DNA from: Hydrogenothermaceae bacterium | GTDB taxonomy: Bacteria > Aquificota > Aquificia > Aquificales > Hydrogenothermaceae | NCBI GenBank assembly: GCA_026418455.1 | Contig: JAOABH010000004.1 | Coordinates: 310,001-374,000 of the forward strand | Reading direction: 5' to 3' | DNA length: 64,000 nt | In this document: positions 44,227 through 53,442 of the stretch, piece by piece | Layout: the number at the start of each line of letters is the position of its first letter | Numbering within the stretch: the stretch's first letter is position 1 | Program-made: the position numbers and the translations under genes | Notes under the pieces: model-generated | Databases searched by the model: none | What the model saw: the letters and a program-made list of their open reading frames with translations, nothing else | What the model was told of the DNA's origin: nothing

Positions 44227-45402
44227 TTGCTTAAAAATAGAAATATACTTTTAGGTATTAGTGGCTCCATAGCTGCATATAAATCATGTGAGATAGTGAG
44301 ATTTTTTCAGAAAAAAGGAGCTAATGTAAAGGTATGTATGACTCCACAGGCTACTGAGTTCATTGGGAAACTGACTTTTCAAGCTCTTACAAACGATAAA
44401 GTATTTATAGATTGGAATGATGGAGAGACAGGACTTGAACATATAACATTGGCAAGATGGGCTGATGTTTTTGTCATAGCTCCGGCAACTGCAAACACTC
44501 TTGCAAAGTTAAGGATTGGATTAGCAGATGACTTTTTGACTTCTTTAGCACTTGCCTACGATAAACCTATAGTGATAGCTCCAGCGATGAACACAAAGAT
44601 GCTTGAAAATCCAGCTACCTCAGAAAATATAAACATTTTAAAAGAGAGAGGACAGAGGATTGTTTCTCCGGCAGAAGGAATTTTAGCTTGTGGTGAGGAA
44701 GGTCAGGGAAAGCTTGCCGATATTGAAGATATATATATAGAGATACTGAGAGTAATATATGGTGATATTCTTAAAGGTAAAAAAATTTTAATAACAGCTG
44801 GAGGCACAAGAGAGTATTTTGACCCGATTAGATACATATCAAATGGGTCTTCCGGCACAATGGGTTATAGTTTAGCAAAGATTGCTTACGGGATGGGAGC
44901 AGATGTGACTCTTGTATCTGCACCAACTTGTTTATCTATACCTTCACAGATAAGAAAAATAGATGTTGTATCGGCAAGAGAGATGTATGATGTAGTAATA
45001 GAGAAAGCTAAAGAATTTGATATTATCATAATGAATGCAGCAGTTGCAGACTTTAGGCCAAAAGAGTACAGTAATCAGAAGTTAAAAAAGGATAGAGAAA
45101 ATCCGGTGGTTGAACTCACTCCTAATCCGGATATACTTAAAAAACTCGGTGAGATAAAAAAAGAAAATCAGATTTTAGTAGGATTTGCTGCAGAAAGTGA
45201 AAATATAATAGAAAATGCATTATCTAAACTACATAGGAAAAATCTTGATGTTATAGTGGCAAATCCAACTACAATTTTCAGTAAAGAGTTTTATCAAGGA
45301 ACAGTTATATTCAAAAACAGGAAAACTGTTGATATAAAAACTCAAGATAAAGAAGAAGCTTCTTACTTAATTCTGAAAAATATTGTTGAAAATTTAACAT
45401 AA
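44227..45402 (+). CDS. coaBC: Bifunctional phosphopantothenoylcysteine decarboxylase/synthetase CoaBC
   Basis: 391 residues, both domains complete. The flavin-dependent CoaC part (1-180) has LLGISGSIAAYKSCEIVR, LARWADVFVIAPATANTLAK and IAPAMNTKMLENPA. The CoaB part (185-390) has ITAGGTREYFDPIRYISNGSSG (quoted in part) and MNAAVADFRPKEY. The TTG start follows GAGGT about 9 bases upstream. It makes 4'-phosphopantetheine for CoA synthesis. Confidence 0.95.
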   Translation: MLKNRNILLGISGSIAAYKSCEIVRFFQKKGANVKVCMTPQATEFIGKLTFQALTNDKVFIDWNDGETGLEHITLARWADVFVIAPATANTLAKLRIGLADDFLTSLALAYDKPIVIAPAMNTKMLENPATSENINILKERGQRIVSPAEGILACGEEGQGKLADIEDIYIEILRVIYGDILKGKKILITAGGTREYFDPIRYISNGSSGTMGYSLAKIAYGMGADVTLVSAPTCLSIPSQIRKIDVVSAREMYDVVIEKAKEFDIIIMNAAVADFRPKEYSNQKLKKDRENPVVELTPNPDILKKLGEIKKENQILVGFAAESENIIENALSKLHRKNLDVIVANPTTIFSKEFYQGTVIFKNRKTVDIKTQDKEEASYLILKNIVENLT

Positions 45403-45443
45403 ATCTATAAAATATTTTATCAAATACTCCCGGAAGGAAAAGA

Positions 45444-46148
45444 TTGAGAGAAGAAACAAAATGTAAGCTTTGTAATGATACAGGTTGGATTATAACCGAT
45501 AAAGGTGCGTTAAAATGTGAATGTCAGGTTATATATAAAAAGGATAACATAGTCAAAGCTCTAAATATTCCCAGAAGATATTCCCATGCGTCCTTAGACA
45601 ACTTTAAAGCCATGAAAAATTACGGACATCACATACTTATTGAAAGACTTAAGGAGTATATTTACTCTGATGAGTATCAAGAAGGAAAAGGCTTTTTCTT
45701 CTATGGAAAACACGGAGTTGGTAAGACTCATCTTGCCGTTTCAGTATTAAGAGAGCTATATATAAAACAGAGGGTAACTGGCTTATTCTATGACACAAAA
45801 ATGCTTCTTTATGACTTAAAAGCTACATTTGACGGTTCTTCAAGTACCAGAGAGCTTTTAGACAGTGTTATATCTGCTAAGATTTTAATTTTAGATGATC
45901 TTGGAACAGAGAGACTTTCAGATTGGGCTAAAGATATTCTGCATTATGTTATAGTTAAAAGGTATAATGATAAACTGCCTATAATAATAACAACAAACTT
46001 TGATTTAGAGAGAGATAACAACATAGAGTTAACTATTAGAGAAAGATTTGGCGAGGGAATAGTATCAAGGATAAAAGAGATGTGTTATATTATAAATATA
46101 GAAGGTAGTGATTTTAGAGGAGCTACATTTAATAAATTTAAGGTGTGA
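45444..46148 (+). CDS. DnaC/IstB-like AAA+ ATPase
   Basis: 234 residues. A small zinc-binding head ([15 protein letters not shown]) is followed by an AAA+ core with Walker [15 protein letters not shown], Walker [12 protein letters not shown], and ITTNFDLER as sensor 1. It resembles the DnaC/DnaI helicase loaders; IstB transposition helpers are related, but no transposase is adjacent. The TTG start has GGAAGG upstream. A replicative helicase-loading role is likely but not certain. hisB starts three bases after the stop. Confidence 0.85.
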   Translation: MREETKCKLCNDTGWIITDKGALKCECQVIYKKDNIVKALNIPRRYSHASLDNFKAMKNYGHHILIERLKEYIYSDEYQEGKGFFFYGKHGVGKTHLAVSVLRELYIKQRVTGLFYDTKMLLYDLKATFDGSSSTRELLDSVISAKILILDDLGTERLSDWAKDILHYVIVKRYNDKLPIIITTNFDLERDNNIELTIRERFGEGIVSRIKEMCYIINIEGSDFRGATFNKFKV

Positions 46149-46150
46149 TA

Positions 46151-46738
46151 ATGGAAAGGAAAGCTTATATTAAGAGAGAAACAAAAGAGACTCAGATAGA
46201 ACTATCAATAAATCTTGATGGAGCGGGAAAGTATAAGGTTGATACTCAGGTTGGGTTTCTATCCCATATGCTTGAGAGCTTTTCATTTCACTCAATGATA
46301 GATCTTGAAGTTATGGCAACAGGAGATGTTCATGTTAGCCATCATCATCTTGTTGAAGATGTAGGTATAGTTTTGGGACTTGCTGTTAAAGATGCCCTTG
46401 GAGATAAGAAAGGTATAAAAAGATTTGGATACAGCATAATACCTATGGATGAAGCCCTTGCCATGTGTAGTATAGACCTTTCTGGAAGACCTTTACTTTT
46501 TTACGATGATATGGATCTGAGAGGAAAGATAACAAACTTCGATTTTGAACTTATGGGAGAGTTTTTTAAAGGATTTACTTTATCAGCAGGAATAACAATG
46601 CATCTTAAAGCATTATCAGGAAAAAATTTACATCATATAGCTGAATGTTTAACAAAAGCATTTGCAGTTGCACTTAAAGAGGCAGTATCTATTGACCCAA
46701 GAAGAACTCAAACACCGTCAACAAAGGGAGTGATATAA
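46151..46738 (+). CDS. hisB: Imidazoleglycerol-phosphate dehydratase HisB
   Basis: 195 residues, monofunctional form. It carries out the sixth step of histidine synthesis. The two Mn-binding histidine clusters are visible as [16 protein letters not shown] and [19 protein letters not shown], with [13 protein letters not shown] at the start. The ATG at 46151 is preferred to the GTG at 46145, because AAGGTG serves as its ribosome-binding site. The next gene follows after two bases. Confidence 0.95.
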   Translation: MERKAYIKRETKETQIELSINLDGAGKYKVDTQVGFLSHMLESFSFHSMIDLEVMATGDVHVSHHHLVEDVGIVLGLAVKDALGDKKGIKRFGYSIIPMDEALAMCSIDLSGRPLLFYDDMDLRGKITNFDFELMGEFFKGFTLSAGITMHLKALSGKNLHHIAECLTKAFAVALKEAVSIDPRRTQTPSTKGVI

Positions 46739-46740
46739 CT

Positions 46741-47382
46741 ATGGAGAATATAAATAGAAAACAAGAGATATTAAAGATACTAAAAGAAAGAGGAGAGGTT
46801 ACTGTTAAGGAACTTAGTCATATATTTGGTGTCTCTGAGATGACTATATACAGAGATATAAGAGAATTAGAAAAAGAAGGAGAGATAAAGAGAAAACACG
46901 GATCTGTTCTTCTAAACACAGTTGAGAATAAAGAGCCTATCTCTCTAAAAAGTTGTCCGGTATGTGCAAAGCCTATAACAAGGTCACATCCTTACAAGAT
47001 AATAGTTGAAACCTCAAAGATTGTTGAAGCATGTTGTGAACATTGTGGAATGATGTTACATCAGAAATATGAGGATCAGAATGTTTCTGCTCTTACTTTT
47101 GACTTTATAACAGAAAAACCTGTTAATGCTCTTGATGCTTACTATGTAGTCGGATCTTCTGCTGTGCCGTGTTGTAGTCCAAGTGTTATTCCATTTATAA
47201 ACAAAGAAGATGCAGAGAAGTTTTCAAAAGGTTTTGGTGGGAAGGTGTTGAATTTTGTGCAAGCTTACAACGACGTGATTAATAGAATGAATATCAACAT
47301 AAAAAGCTGCTGTGCCACAGAAAATAATATTACATTTAATCTGTCAAAATTAAGTAAAAAGTGCCTTGAGATAATTCTTTAA
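46741..47382 (+). CDS. DeoR-type HTH fused to a NosL-like metal-binding domain
   Basis: 213 residues. Residues 1-58 are a DeoR winged HTH (RKQEILKILKERGEVTVKEL, GVSEMTIYRDIRELEKEGEIKR). The rest is not a sugar-binding DeoR domain: it reads like NosL, with CPVCAKPI (C72 and C75 region), CCEHCGMMLHQKY, TFDFITEKPVNALDAYYVVG, and the terminal DAEKFSKGFGGKVLNF. NosL binds Cu(I) in nitrous oxide reductase assembly. A cytoplasmic copper- or metal-responsive repressor is a sensible guess. It overlaps the convergent amidotransferase gene by 33 bases. Confidence 0.75.
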   Translation: MENINRKQEILKILKERGEVTVKELSHIFGVSEMTIYRDIRELEKEGEIKRKHGSVLLNTVENKEPISLKSCPVCAKPITRSHPYKIIVETSKIVEACCEHCGMMLHQKYEDQNVSALTFDFITEKPVNALDAYYVVGSSAVPCCSPSVIPFINKEDAEKFSKGFGGKVLNFVQAYNDVINRMNINIKSCCATENNITFNLSKLSKKCLEIIL

Positions 47383-48024
47383 AGTGGGAATATACTTCAT
47401 AGCATCTTCTTTTATTTTTTCTGGATTCAGATTCTCCTGTAAAATCTCATCTTTATATTCTTCTAACCACTCTTGAATCATCTCTTGATTAACTTCTATA
47501 TGAAACTGTAAACCAACAGTTCTTTTATAAACAAATCCCTGATTTTCGTATTTGTCAGATGTGAAAACTCTTTCTGCTCCAACTGGTAAATCAAAGGTGT
47601 CTCCATGCCACTGAAAAACTTTCAATGTTTTTGGAAATTCATAAAAGTAGGGATGATCTGAGACTTTATAAACATCAAAAAATCCTATCTCCTTACCTTT
47701 CTCTCCTTTATAAACCTTAGAACCAAGAACTTTAGCTAACATCTGACTTCCTAAACATATACCCAGTAACGGTATATCTAACTCCAAAGCTTTTTCCATA
47801 ATTTTAAATTCATAACTTAAAAAAGGATATATACTCTCTTCATAGGCTCCCATATACCCTCCTAAAACAAGGATAAGAGAGTATTCATCTAACGGATTTT
47901 TTACAACGTCACCATTTGCTGTATCTATATACTCAATAATATAACCTCTCTGGTGTAAAATTTCTTCAATCATTCCGGCATGTTCGATTTTAACATGTCT
48001 TATTGCTAAAACTTTCCTACTCAT
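47350..48024 (-). CDS. Class I glutamine amidotransferase-like protein
   Basis: 224 residues. A stand-alone GATase1 domain related to the GMP synthase amidotransferase part: LILVLGGYMGAYEES, the nucleophile elbow LLGICLGSQMLAK, FQWHGDTFDLP, and GLQFHIEVNQ with the catalytic histidine and acid. No synthetase partner is adjacent. It begins 16 bases after the ammonium transporter amt1 and probably shares its sigma54 promoter, which would link it to nitrogen limitation. Confidence 0.87.
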   Translation of the reverse strand: MSRKVLAIRHVKIEHAGMIEEILHQRGYIIEYIDTANGDVVKNPLDEYSLILVLGGYMGAYEESIYPFLSYEFKIMEKALELDIPLLGICLGSQMLAKVLGSKVYKGEKGKEIGFFDVYKVSDHPYFYEFPKTLKVFQWHGDTFDLPVGAERVFTSDKYENQGFVYKRTVGLQFHIEVNQEMIQEWLEEYKDEILQENLNPEKIKEDAMKYIPTLKNYLKALFT

Positions 48025-48040
48025 AGATTCCCCCTAAAAA

Positions 48041-49324
48041 TTATCTAAATTCAAAACCTCTCTCACCGTGGACTGTTTCATCAAGACCTCTAACTTCTGT
48101 ATCTTCGTCAACCCTTGCACCTTTTGTTATAAACGAAGATATAAAATATACCACAGCGGTAGCAATTGCATTAAATAGTATAACTACAATCAATGCTAAA
48201 ATTTGGATAAAAAACTGTTTTGGATTTCCATAAATCAGCCCTTTTCCTATTGGATTTACAGAAGGATTTGCAAATATCCCCGTTGCCAAAGTCCCCCATA
48301 TACCACATAATCCATGAATACCAAATACATCAAGAGAGTCATCATAACCAAATTTTTTCTTTAACCAAAATACACCAAAGAATCCTAAAACTCCTGCTAT
48401 TAAACCTATGATAGTTGCACCTATAAAATCAACAAAGCCGGCTGCTGGAGTTATAGCTACCAAACCAGCTACTGCTCCGGAAGATGCTCCAAGTATAGTA
48501 AATTTCTTTACTTTCAGATATTCAGCAATCATCCATGATATTACACCTGCAGCAGCTGCTGTATTTGTAGTTAAAACTGCATTGATAGCAACAGAATCAA
48601 TGGCAAGTTCACTTCCTGCATTAAATCCAAACCACCCAAACCATAACATACCTGCACCTATAGCTGTAAAGATAGTAGAAGAAGGAAGAATGGCTTTTTT
48701 GTTATAATCCCTTCTATTTCCAAGAAGTATAGCTAAAACTAAACCAGCTATTCCGGAACTTGTTTCAACTGCTAAACCACCTGCAAGGTCTAAAACTCCT
48801 AATTTAGCCAAGAACCCACCACCCCATACCCAGTGAGCTATCGGTGCATAAACAAACGTGACCCAAAGAATAGATATGATAATCCAAGTTTGAAACTTCA
48901 TTCTTTCTATAACAGCACCACCTATAAGTGCTATAGTGATTGCTGCAAAAGTCATCTGAAATAAGGCAAATAAAACAGTTGGAATGTTTCCAGTTTGCCA
49001 AACAGAAGGTAGATTCATAAGAAAAACATTTTTAAGGCTACCTACAACACCGACAACATCATCTCCAAAAGCTATTGAGTATCCCCAGAATATCCATACT
49101 AATGATGTTGTAACATAAGCTATAAATACCATTCCTATAGTGTTAAGAATATTCTTTGTTCTTGTCATTCCGCCATAAAATAGTGCAAGTCCAACTGGTG
49201 TCATCATCATTACGAGAATCATTGATAACAATACAAAAAGAGTGTTTGAAGGGTCAAATTTTATATCTTCCGCAAAAGCAAAAGCAGGAAATAGTAAAAA
49301 TAACAGTATCTTCTTCAACAACAA
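48041..49324 (-). CDS. amt: Ammonium transporter Amt (copy 1)
   Basis: 427 residues with an N-terminal signal-like segment (LLKKILLFLLFPAFAFA) and about 11 membrane helices. Family motifs are FYGGMTRTKNILNT, the first pore histidine region YAPIAHWVWGGGFL, and the second, FGIHGLCGIWGTLATG. The C-terminal cytoplasmic tail ends DETVHGERGFEFR, the GlnK-contact region. It has its own sigma54 promoter (49358-49373) and an NtrC-like palindrome, and is separated from the porin gene by a terminator. Confidence 0.95.
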   Translation of the reverse strand: MLLKKILLFLLFPAFAFAEDIKFDPSNTLFVLLSMILVMMMTPVGLALFYGGMTRTKNILNTIGMVFIAYVTTSLVWIFWGYSIAFGDDVVGVVGSLKNVFLMNLPSVWQTGNIPTVLFALFQMTFAAITIALIGGAVIERMKFQTWIIISILWVTFVYAPIAHWVWGGGFLAKLGVLDLAGGLAVETSSGIAGLVLAILLGNRRDYNKKAILPSSTIFTAIGAGMLWFGWFGFNAGSELAIDSVAINAVLTTNTAAAAGVISWMIAEYLKVKKFTILGASSGAVAGLVAITPAAGFVDFIGATIIGLIAGVLGFFGVFWLKKKFGYDDSLDVFGIHGLCGIWGTLATGIFANPSVNPIGKGLIYGNPKQFFIQILALIVVILFNAIATAVVYFISSFITKGARVDEDTEVRGLDETVHGERGFEFR

Positions 49325-49357
49325 ACCTCCGATAAAAATTTCAAATGTATATTTCGA

Positions 49358-49373
49358 GGCAAAAAATATACCA
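49358..49373 (-). promoter_or_regulatory. Sigma54 promoter of amt1
   Basis: TGGTATATTTTTTGCC on the minus strand, with correct -24/-12 spacing, differs from the nifA and nifB elements only in the last base. It lies 34 bases before the amt1 ATG. Confidence 0.75.
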
Positions 49374-49427
49374 TAAATTTAAATATTTGATAAAAAGAGA
49401 TTTATCAAAAGAGTGGATAATTAAGAT

Positions 49428-49444
49428 TGCACTATCTTAGTGCA
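49428..49444. promoter_or_regulatory. NtrC-type binding palindrome upstream of amt1
   Basis: TGCACTATCTTAGTGCA is a perfect inverted repeat (TGCACTA-TCT-TAGTGCA), very close to the enteric NtrC consensus TGCACC-N5-GGTGCA. It lies about 55 bases upstream of the amt1 -24 element. Confidence 0.65.
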
Positions 49445-49474
49445 GATTGCAACTTTATTGAACAATTTTTATGC

Positions 49475-49497
49475 AAAAAAGGGTGGATTTCCACCCT
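49475..49497 (-). terminator. Rho-independent terminator of the glnK-amt-porin operon
   Basis: On the minus strand AGGGTGG (49497-49491), a four-base loop and CCACCCT (49486-49480) are followed by a run of U (49479-49475). It lies 12 bases after the porin stop and isolates the operon from amt1. Confidence 0.85.
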
Positions 49498-49509
49498 ATG
49501 AAACGGAGG

Positions 49510-50556
49510 TTAAAATAAAAGACCAAGCTCTAAAGCAGCAGAACTCTTTGTATCTTTTTGATTACCGTTTTTGTCTGCAAATATCTTATTATCTGAGTTT
49601 ATATAAGAAACCTCTGCCCTTATATAACTGTTCTTTGTAGGTTTGTAAGTAGGTGTTACGGTAATAGTGTATGCTTTTGAGACATAGTTATAAATTCCAC
49701 TTTCTTTTCCTTTTGAACCATCATTAATATACTCTAATCTTATCGGAGTAGAGAATTTATCATATTGAGGAATTAGATAGAGAGCAACTCCATAACCCTT
49801 ATCATCATGTCCCGATATTTTTGCAGTTTTATCAAGCCATTGGTAATCAAAGTCCAAGCCAAGTTTTAAATTCTTATGAACTTCTTTTGATAAAACTATA
49901 TCTACGAGATTTTTGTAAGCTGTATAGTCATAGTAAGATACCACATAATCTACTCCAAGTATGTTACCTATACTTCCTACTGCGTAAGCTCCGGAAGTTT
50001 GTAAAGATGAGTTTCCATCTACATATCCCTTATCCTTTGATACCTCTGCATAAAACTTTATATCTCCTACCTGGTATGTTGCTCTTACACCTGGATATAT
50101 TAAAGGTTGAGCATACCATACTGCTCCATAAGTGATATTAGGATTTGTAAAAGAAGTTGCAAGCTCATAACCTATATTTGTTGTAAGTAGTCCGGCATCT
50201 ATTGATAAATTTTTAACTGGAATGTAGGTTAAATAACCGTATATGATACCAAAGTTTTTTGAAAGTATAGCTTTGTTGTCTGTCAGTCCTCCATCGTATA
50301 CAGTAGGAAGTAAGACAGTTCCAAAACCTGCAGTAAATCCTATTCCTCCATCTTTTGCTTCTGATGAAAGTCCAACCAAAAAGTTTGATACTTTAAAACT
50401 ATCGTGGTTGTTAGAATCTGTGTTTGTTGAGTAGAAGTAGCCAGTAGTTACAGCACCTGATAGTGTGATATCAGAATTTGCTACTGTAATCTGACCTGCA
50501 TTTGCAACTCCTACGGTTAAAAGTCCAACTGATGCTAATCCTAAAAACTTTTTCAT
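49510..50556 (-). CDS. Outer-membrane porin between two ammonium transporters
   Basis: 348 residues. A signal peptide (KKFLGLASVGLLTVGVANAG) precedes a protein rich in alternating beta-strands and ending in aromatic/hydrophobic LELGLLF, the usual end of an outer-membrane barrel. It resembles the loosely defined bacterial porin families (TorF/Gcw_chp-like or general porins). The ATG at 50556 has GGAGGT upstream; an in-frame upstream extension would overlap amt2 and break the signal peptide. As part of glnK-amt2-porin it may serve ammonium or amine entry; that is inference. Confidence 0.8.
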   Translation of the reverse strand: MKKFLGLASVGLLTVGVANAGQITVANSDITLSGAVTTGYFYSTNTDSNNHDSFKVSNFLVGLSSEAKDGGIGFTAGFGTVLLPTVYDGGLTDNKAILSKNFGIIYGYLTYIPVKNLSIDAGLLTTNIGYELATSFTNPNITYGAVWYAQPLIYPGVRATYQVGDIKFYAEVSKDKGYVDGNSSLQTSGAYAVGSIGNILGVDYVVSYYDYTAYKNLVDIVLSKEVHKNLKLGLDFDYQWLDKTAKISGHDDKGYGVALYLIPQYDKFSTPIRLEYINDGSKGKESGIYNYVSKAYTITVTPTYKPTKNSYIRAEVSYINSDNKIFADKNGNQKDTKSSAALELGLLF

Positions 50557-50584
50557 AGCAAGATACCTCCTTTTAAAGATTTTA

Positions 50585-51874
50585 TTAAAGCTCAAAACCT
50601 CTCTCTCCATGGACAGATTCATCAAGTCCTCTTACTTCCGTTTCTTCATCAACTTTCGCACCTCCTGTAAGTAGTGAAGAGATAAAGTAAACTACTGCCG
50701 TCATTATAGCTGTATATACAATTGTAACTGCAACTGCTTTAATCTGTATAACAACCTGTGCTGGATTTCCATAAATGAGACCTTTCCCAACAGAATTTAT
50801 AGCCGGATTTGCGAATATGCCGGTAGCTATTGCTCCCCATATACCATTTAAAGCGTGAACACCAAAGGCATCAAGAGAGTCATCATACTTAAATATCTTC
50901 TTAATGTAAAATACTCCTATGAAACCAATTACTCCAGAGATGGCTCCTATAACGATGCTTCCAACTAAATCAACGAAGCCGGCTGCAGGAGTTATTGCAA
51001 CAAGTCCAGAAACTATACCTGAAGCTGCTCCTAAAAGGGTTGGTTTTTTAGCAACTATCCACTCAGTTATCATCCAACTTATAGCTCCCAATGCTGCTGC
51101 TGTATTTGTTACTAAAAATGCATTTGCAGCTATTGAATCTGCTGCAAGTTCACTTCCTGCATTAAATCCAAACCATCCAAACCATAACAAAACTGCTCCT
51201 GTTACAGTTAAAACTACAGATGATGGAAGTATAACCTTCTTCCCATAATCTATTCTCTTTCCAAGGAGAATCGCCATAACTAATCCGGCAATACCTGCAT
51301 TAATATGGACAACTGTTCCGCCGGCAAAGTCAAGAGCCCCATCTTTAGCCAAAAATCCACCACCCCATACCCAATGAGCTATTGGTGCATAAACAAAAGT
51401 GACCCAGAGGATAGATATGATAATCCAAGTTTGAAACTTCATCCTCTCTATAATAGAACCGCTGGCTAATGCAACAGTTATTGCTGCAAATGTCATTTGG
51501 AATACAACAAACAGTAATGTTGGAATATTTCCAGTAGCCCAGATATCATTTACTTTTATGTTAGCCAAGAAAAGGTTTTCTAAACTTCCGATTAATCCTG
51601 ACACATCAGTTCCAAAAGCTAATGTATAACCCCACATTACCCATACAACAGAAGCTACACAGTAAGCAATCAGAGACATTCCCATAGTATTAAGAATATT
51701 TTTAGATCTTGTCATTCCGCCATAAAATAGAGCAAGTCCTGCAGGTGTCATAAGCATAACAAGAGCTGTTGCTACAATCATCCATGCAGTATTACCACTG
51801 TCTAATTTTGGAGCATCCTCGGCAAAAGCCATAAACGGAGCCAAAACAGAAAAAGCAACCAAAACTCTCTTCAT
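50585..51874 (-). CDS. amt: Ammonium transporter Amt (copy 2, with glnK)
   Basis: 429 residues, very similar to copy 1 in the core. A signal peptide (KRVLVAFSVLAPFMAFA) leads into FYGGMTRSKNILNTMG, YAPIAHWVWGGGFLAK and FGVHALNGIWGAIATG; the tail ends DESVHGERGFEL. It follows glnK by 27 bases, the conserved glnK-amtB arrangement in which GlnK blocks Amt when ammonium is plentiful. A recent duplication with divergence in the N-terminal region is the simplest view of the two copies. Confidence 0.95.
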   Translation of the reverse strand: MKRVLVAFSVLAPFMAFAEDAPKLDSGNTAWMIVATALVMLMTPAGLALFYGGMTRSKNILNTMGMSLIAYCVASVVWVMWGYTLAFGTDVSGLIGSLENLFLANIKVNDIWATGNIPTLLFVVFQMTFAAITVALASGSIIERMKFQTWIIISILWVTFVYAPIAHWVWGGGFLAKDGALDFAGGTVVHINAGIAGLVMAILLGKRIDYGKKVILPSSVVLTVTGAVLLWFGWFGFNAGSELAADSIAANAFLVTNTAAALGAISWMITEWIVAKKPTLLGAASGIVSGLVAITPAAGFVDLVGSIVIGAISGVIGFIGVFYIKKIFKYDDSLDAFGVHALNGIWGAIATGIFANPAINSVGKGLIYGNPAQVVIQIKAVAVTIVYTAIMTAVVYFISSLLTGGAKVDEETEVRGLDESVHGERGFEL

Positions 51875-51901
51875 AACATTTACCTCCTGAAAAAAATTAG
51901 T

Positions 51902-52300
<399 letters not shown>

Positions 52301-52385
52301 TTATTGATAAAATAATATTTTATTGTGTTTAAAAATCACAGATAAACCTGTAAATGCACACTTTTAGGACTTCTTTTAGTGCAAT

Positions 52386-52402
52386 TGCACCAACTTTATG
52401 CA
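52386..52402. promoter_or_regulatory. NtrC-like binding site(s) between glnK and the PDC membrane protein
   Basis: TGCACCAACTTTATGCA (52386-52402) agrees with TGCACC-N5-GGTGCA except for two bases of the right half. It overlaps a second palindrome, AGTGCAATTGCACC, starting at 52378. Both lie between the two divergent sigma54 promoters at 52274-52289 and 52431-52446, so either could be activated from here. Confidence 0.55.
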
Positions 52403-52430
52403 AATTTGGAAAAATTTATTAAAAAATAGA

Positions 52431-52446
52431 CGGCATAGATCTTGCT
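52431..52446 (+). promoter_or_regulatory. Sigma54 promoter of the PDC four-TM protein
   Basis: CGGCATAGATCTTGCT has the GG-N10-GC spacing and TTGC of a -12 element; only the first base departs from the usual T. It lies 33 bases before the ATG at 52479, which follows an AGGAGG ribosome-binding site. Confidence 0.65.
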
Positions 52447-52478
52447 TTATATAAAACAACTATCAAAGGAGGCTTGTC

Positions 52479-53387
52479 ATGGATAGATTAACTTTTATTT
52501 TAGAAAGTATGAAAGATGAATTTTGCTCGGAATTTAATTTCTTTTTCGAAGGAAAGACTCTTCAAGAGATTCAGGAAGAAAGTTTCATAGAAGAACTATT
52601 TATTAACTATCCTTTTGTTGAACTTTACTATATTTTAGATAAAAACGGATTGCAGATATCAGATAATTTTGTTAATCCTATATTTATAAAGAAGATAACT
52701 AAATTAGGAAAAGGGGTTGATAGATCTTCAAGATTATATTACAAAGAAGTGATTAAACATAAAAAATGCATAATTACAAAACCTTATAAATCTATATCAA
52801 CTCCGGATATAACTTCAACAATAGCTATCCCTATTATAAAAAATGAAGAGATAGAGTATATAATCTGTTTGGATCTTAATTTAAAGGCATTAGCTTCTCA
52901 ATATGAACCATCTCCTTTAAAAAAGAAATTTGAGATTTTTACCAAATTTTCTTACGGCTTGTTTAGTTTTTTCTTAGTTTTTATAGCTTTAAAGCTTTTT
53001 ATTTTAGGTGTAAACAATATATTACCATTTACTTTAAATGAGCAGCATATATTTGAAACCGTGATTTTAATAACCTTATCTTTGGCGATTTTTGACCTTG
53101 CAAAAACAATTTTTGAAGAAGAGGTTATCCTATTTAAAGACCCTCGAAGACATTCAGAAATCCGTAAAACAATTACAAGATTTTTGGCTTCAATCATAAT
53201 AGCTGTCTCTATAGAAGCGTTAATGTTGGTTTTTAAATTTACAATATCTGATCCTTCTAAACTACTATATGCATTAGGATTATTTTTTGGCATAGGATTT
53301 TTAATTGTATCCTTAGGGATATATGTGTTCTTAGGATCAAAGGCTGAGATATCAATAAAGAAATTTGAAAAGTTAAACAGTAATTAA
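52479..53387 (+). CDS. PDC-sensor membrane protein with four TM segments, nitrogen-regulated
   Basis: 302 residues. Residues 20-145 resemble a PDC/Cache-type sensor (FVELYYILDKNGLQISDNF, STPDITSTIAIPIIKNEEIEYIICLDLN in parts). No TM segment precedes it, so it may be cytoplasmic. Four hydrophobic segments follow, at about 160-180, 190-215, 235-258 and 265-288, with no kinase, cyclase or methyl-accepting domain after them. It is divergent from glnK under a sigma54 promoter sharing an NtrC-like site. A sensory or channel role in nitrogen limitation may be guessed; the ligand and output are unknown. Confidence 0.7.
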   Translation: MDRLTFILESMKDEFCSEFNFFFEGKTLQEIQEESFIEELFINYPFVELYYILDKNGLQISDNFVNPIFIKKITKLGKGVDRSSRLYYKEVIKHKKCIITKPYKSISTPDITSTIAIPIIKNEEIEYIICLDLNLKALASQYEPSPLKKKFEIFTKFSYGLFSFFLVFIALKLFILGVNNILPFTLNEQHIFETVILITLSLAIFDLAKTIFEEEVILFKDPRRHSEIRKTITRFLASIIIAVSIEALMLVFKFTISDPSKLLYALGLFFGIGFLIVSLGIYVFLGSKAEISIKKFEKLNSN

Positions 53388-53442
53388 GCATATACCTATG
53401 ATAAAATAGATTTATATTTAAACTAAACATAGAGGAAAGAGA

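Noticed and set aside
45444-46148. IstB-type ATPase as part of an insertion sequence
   Set aside because: No IstA transposase, terminal inverted repeats or target duplication were seen; the zinc-headed DnaC-like form fits better.
50557-50625. N-terminal extension of the porin
   Set aside because: It would overlap amt2 and put 23 charged residues before an otherwise clean signal peptide; GGAGGT stands before the ATG at 50556.
52321-52345. A further NifA site near glnK
   Set aside because: The TGT and ACA triplets here are 9 or 11 bases apart, not 10.
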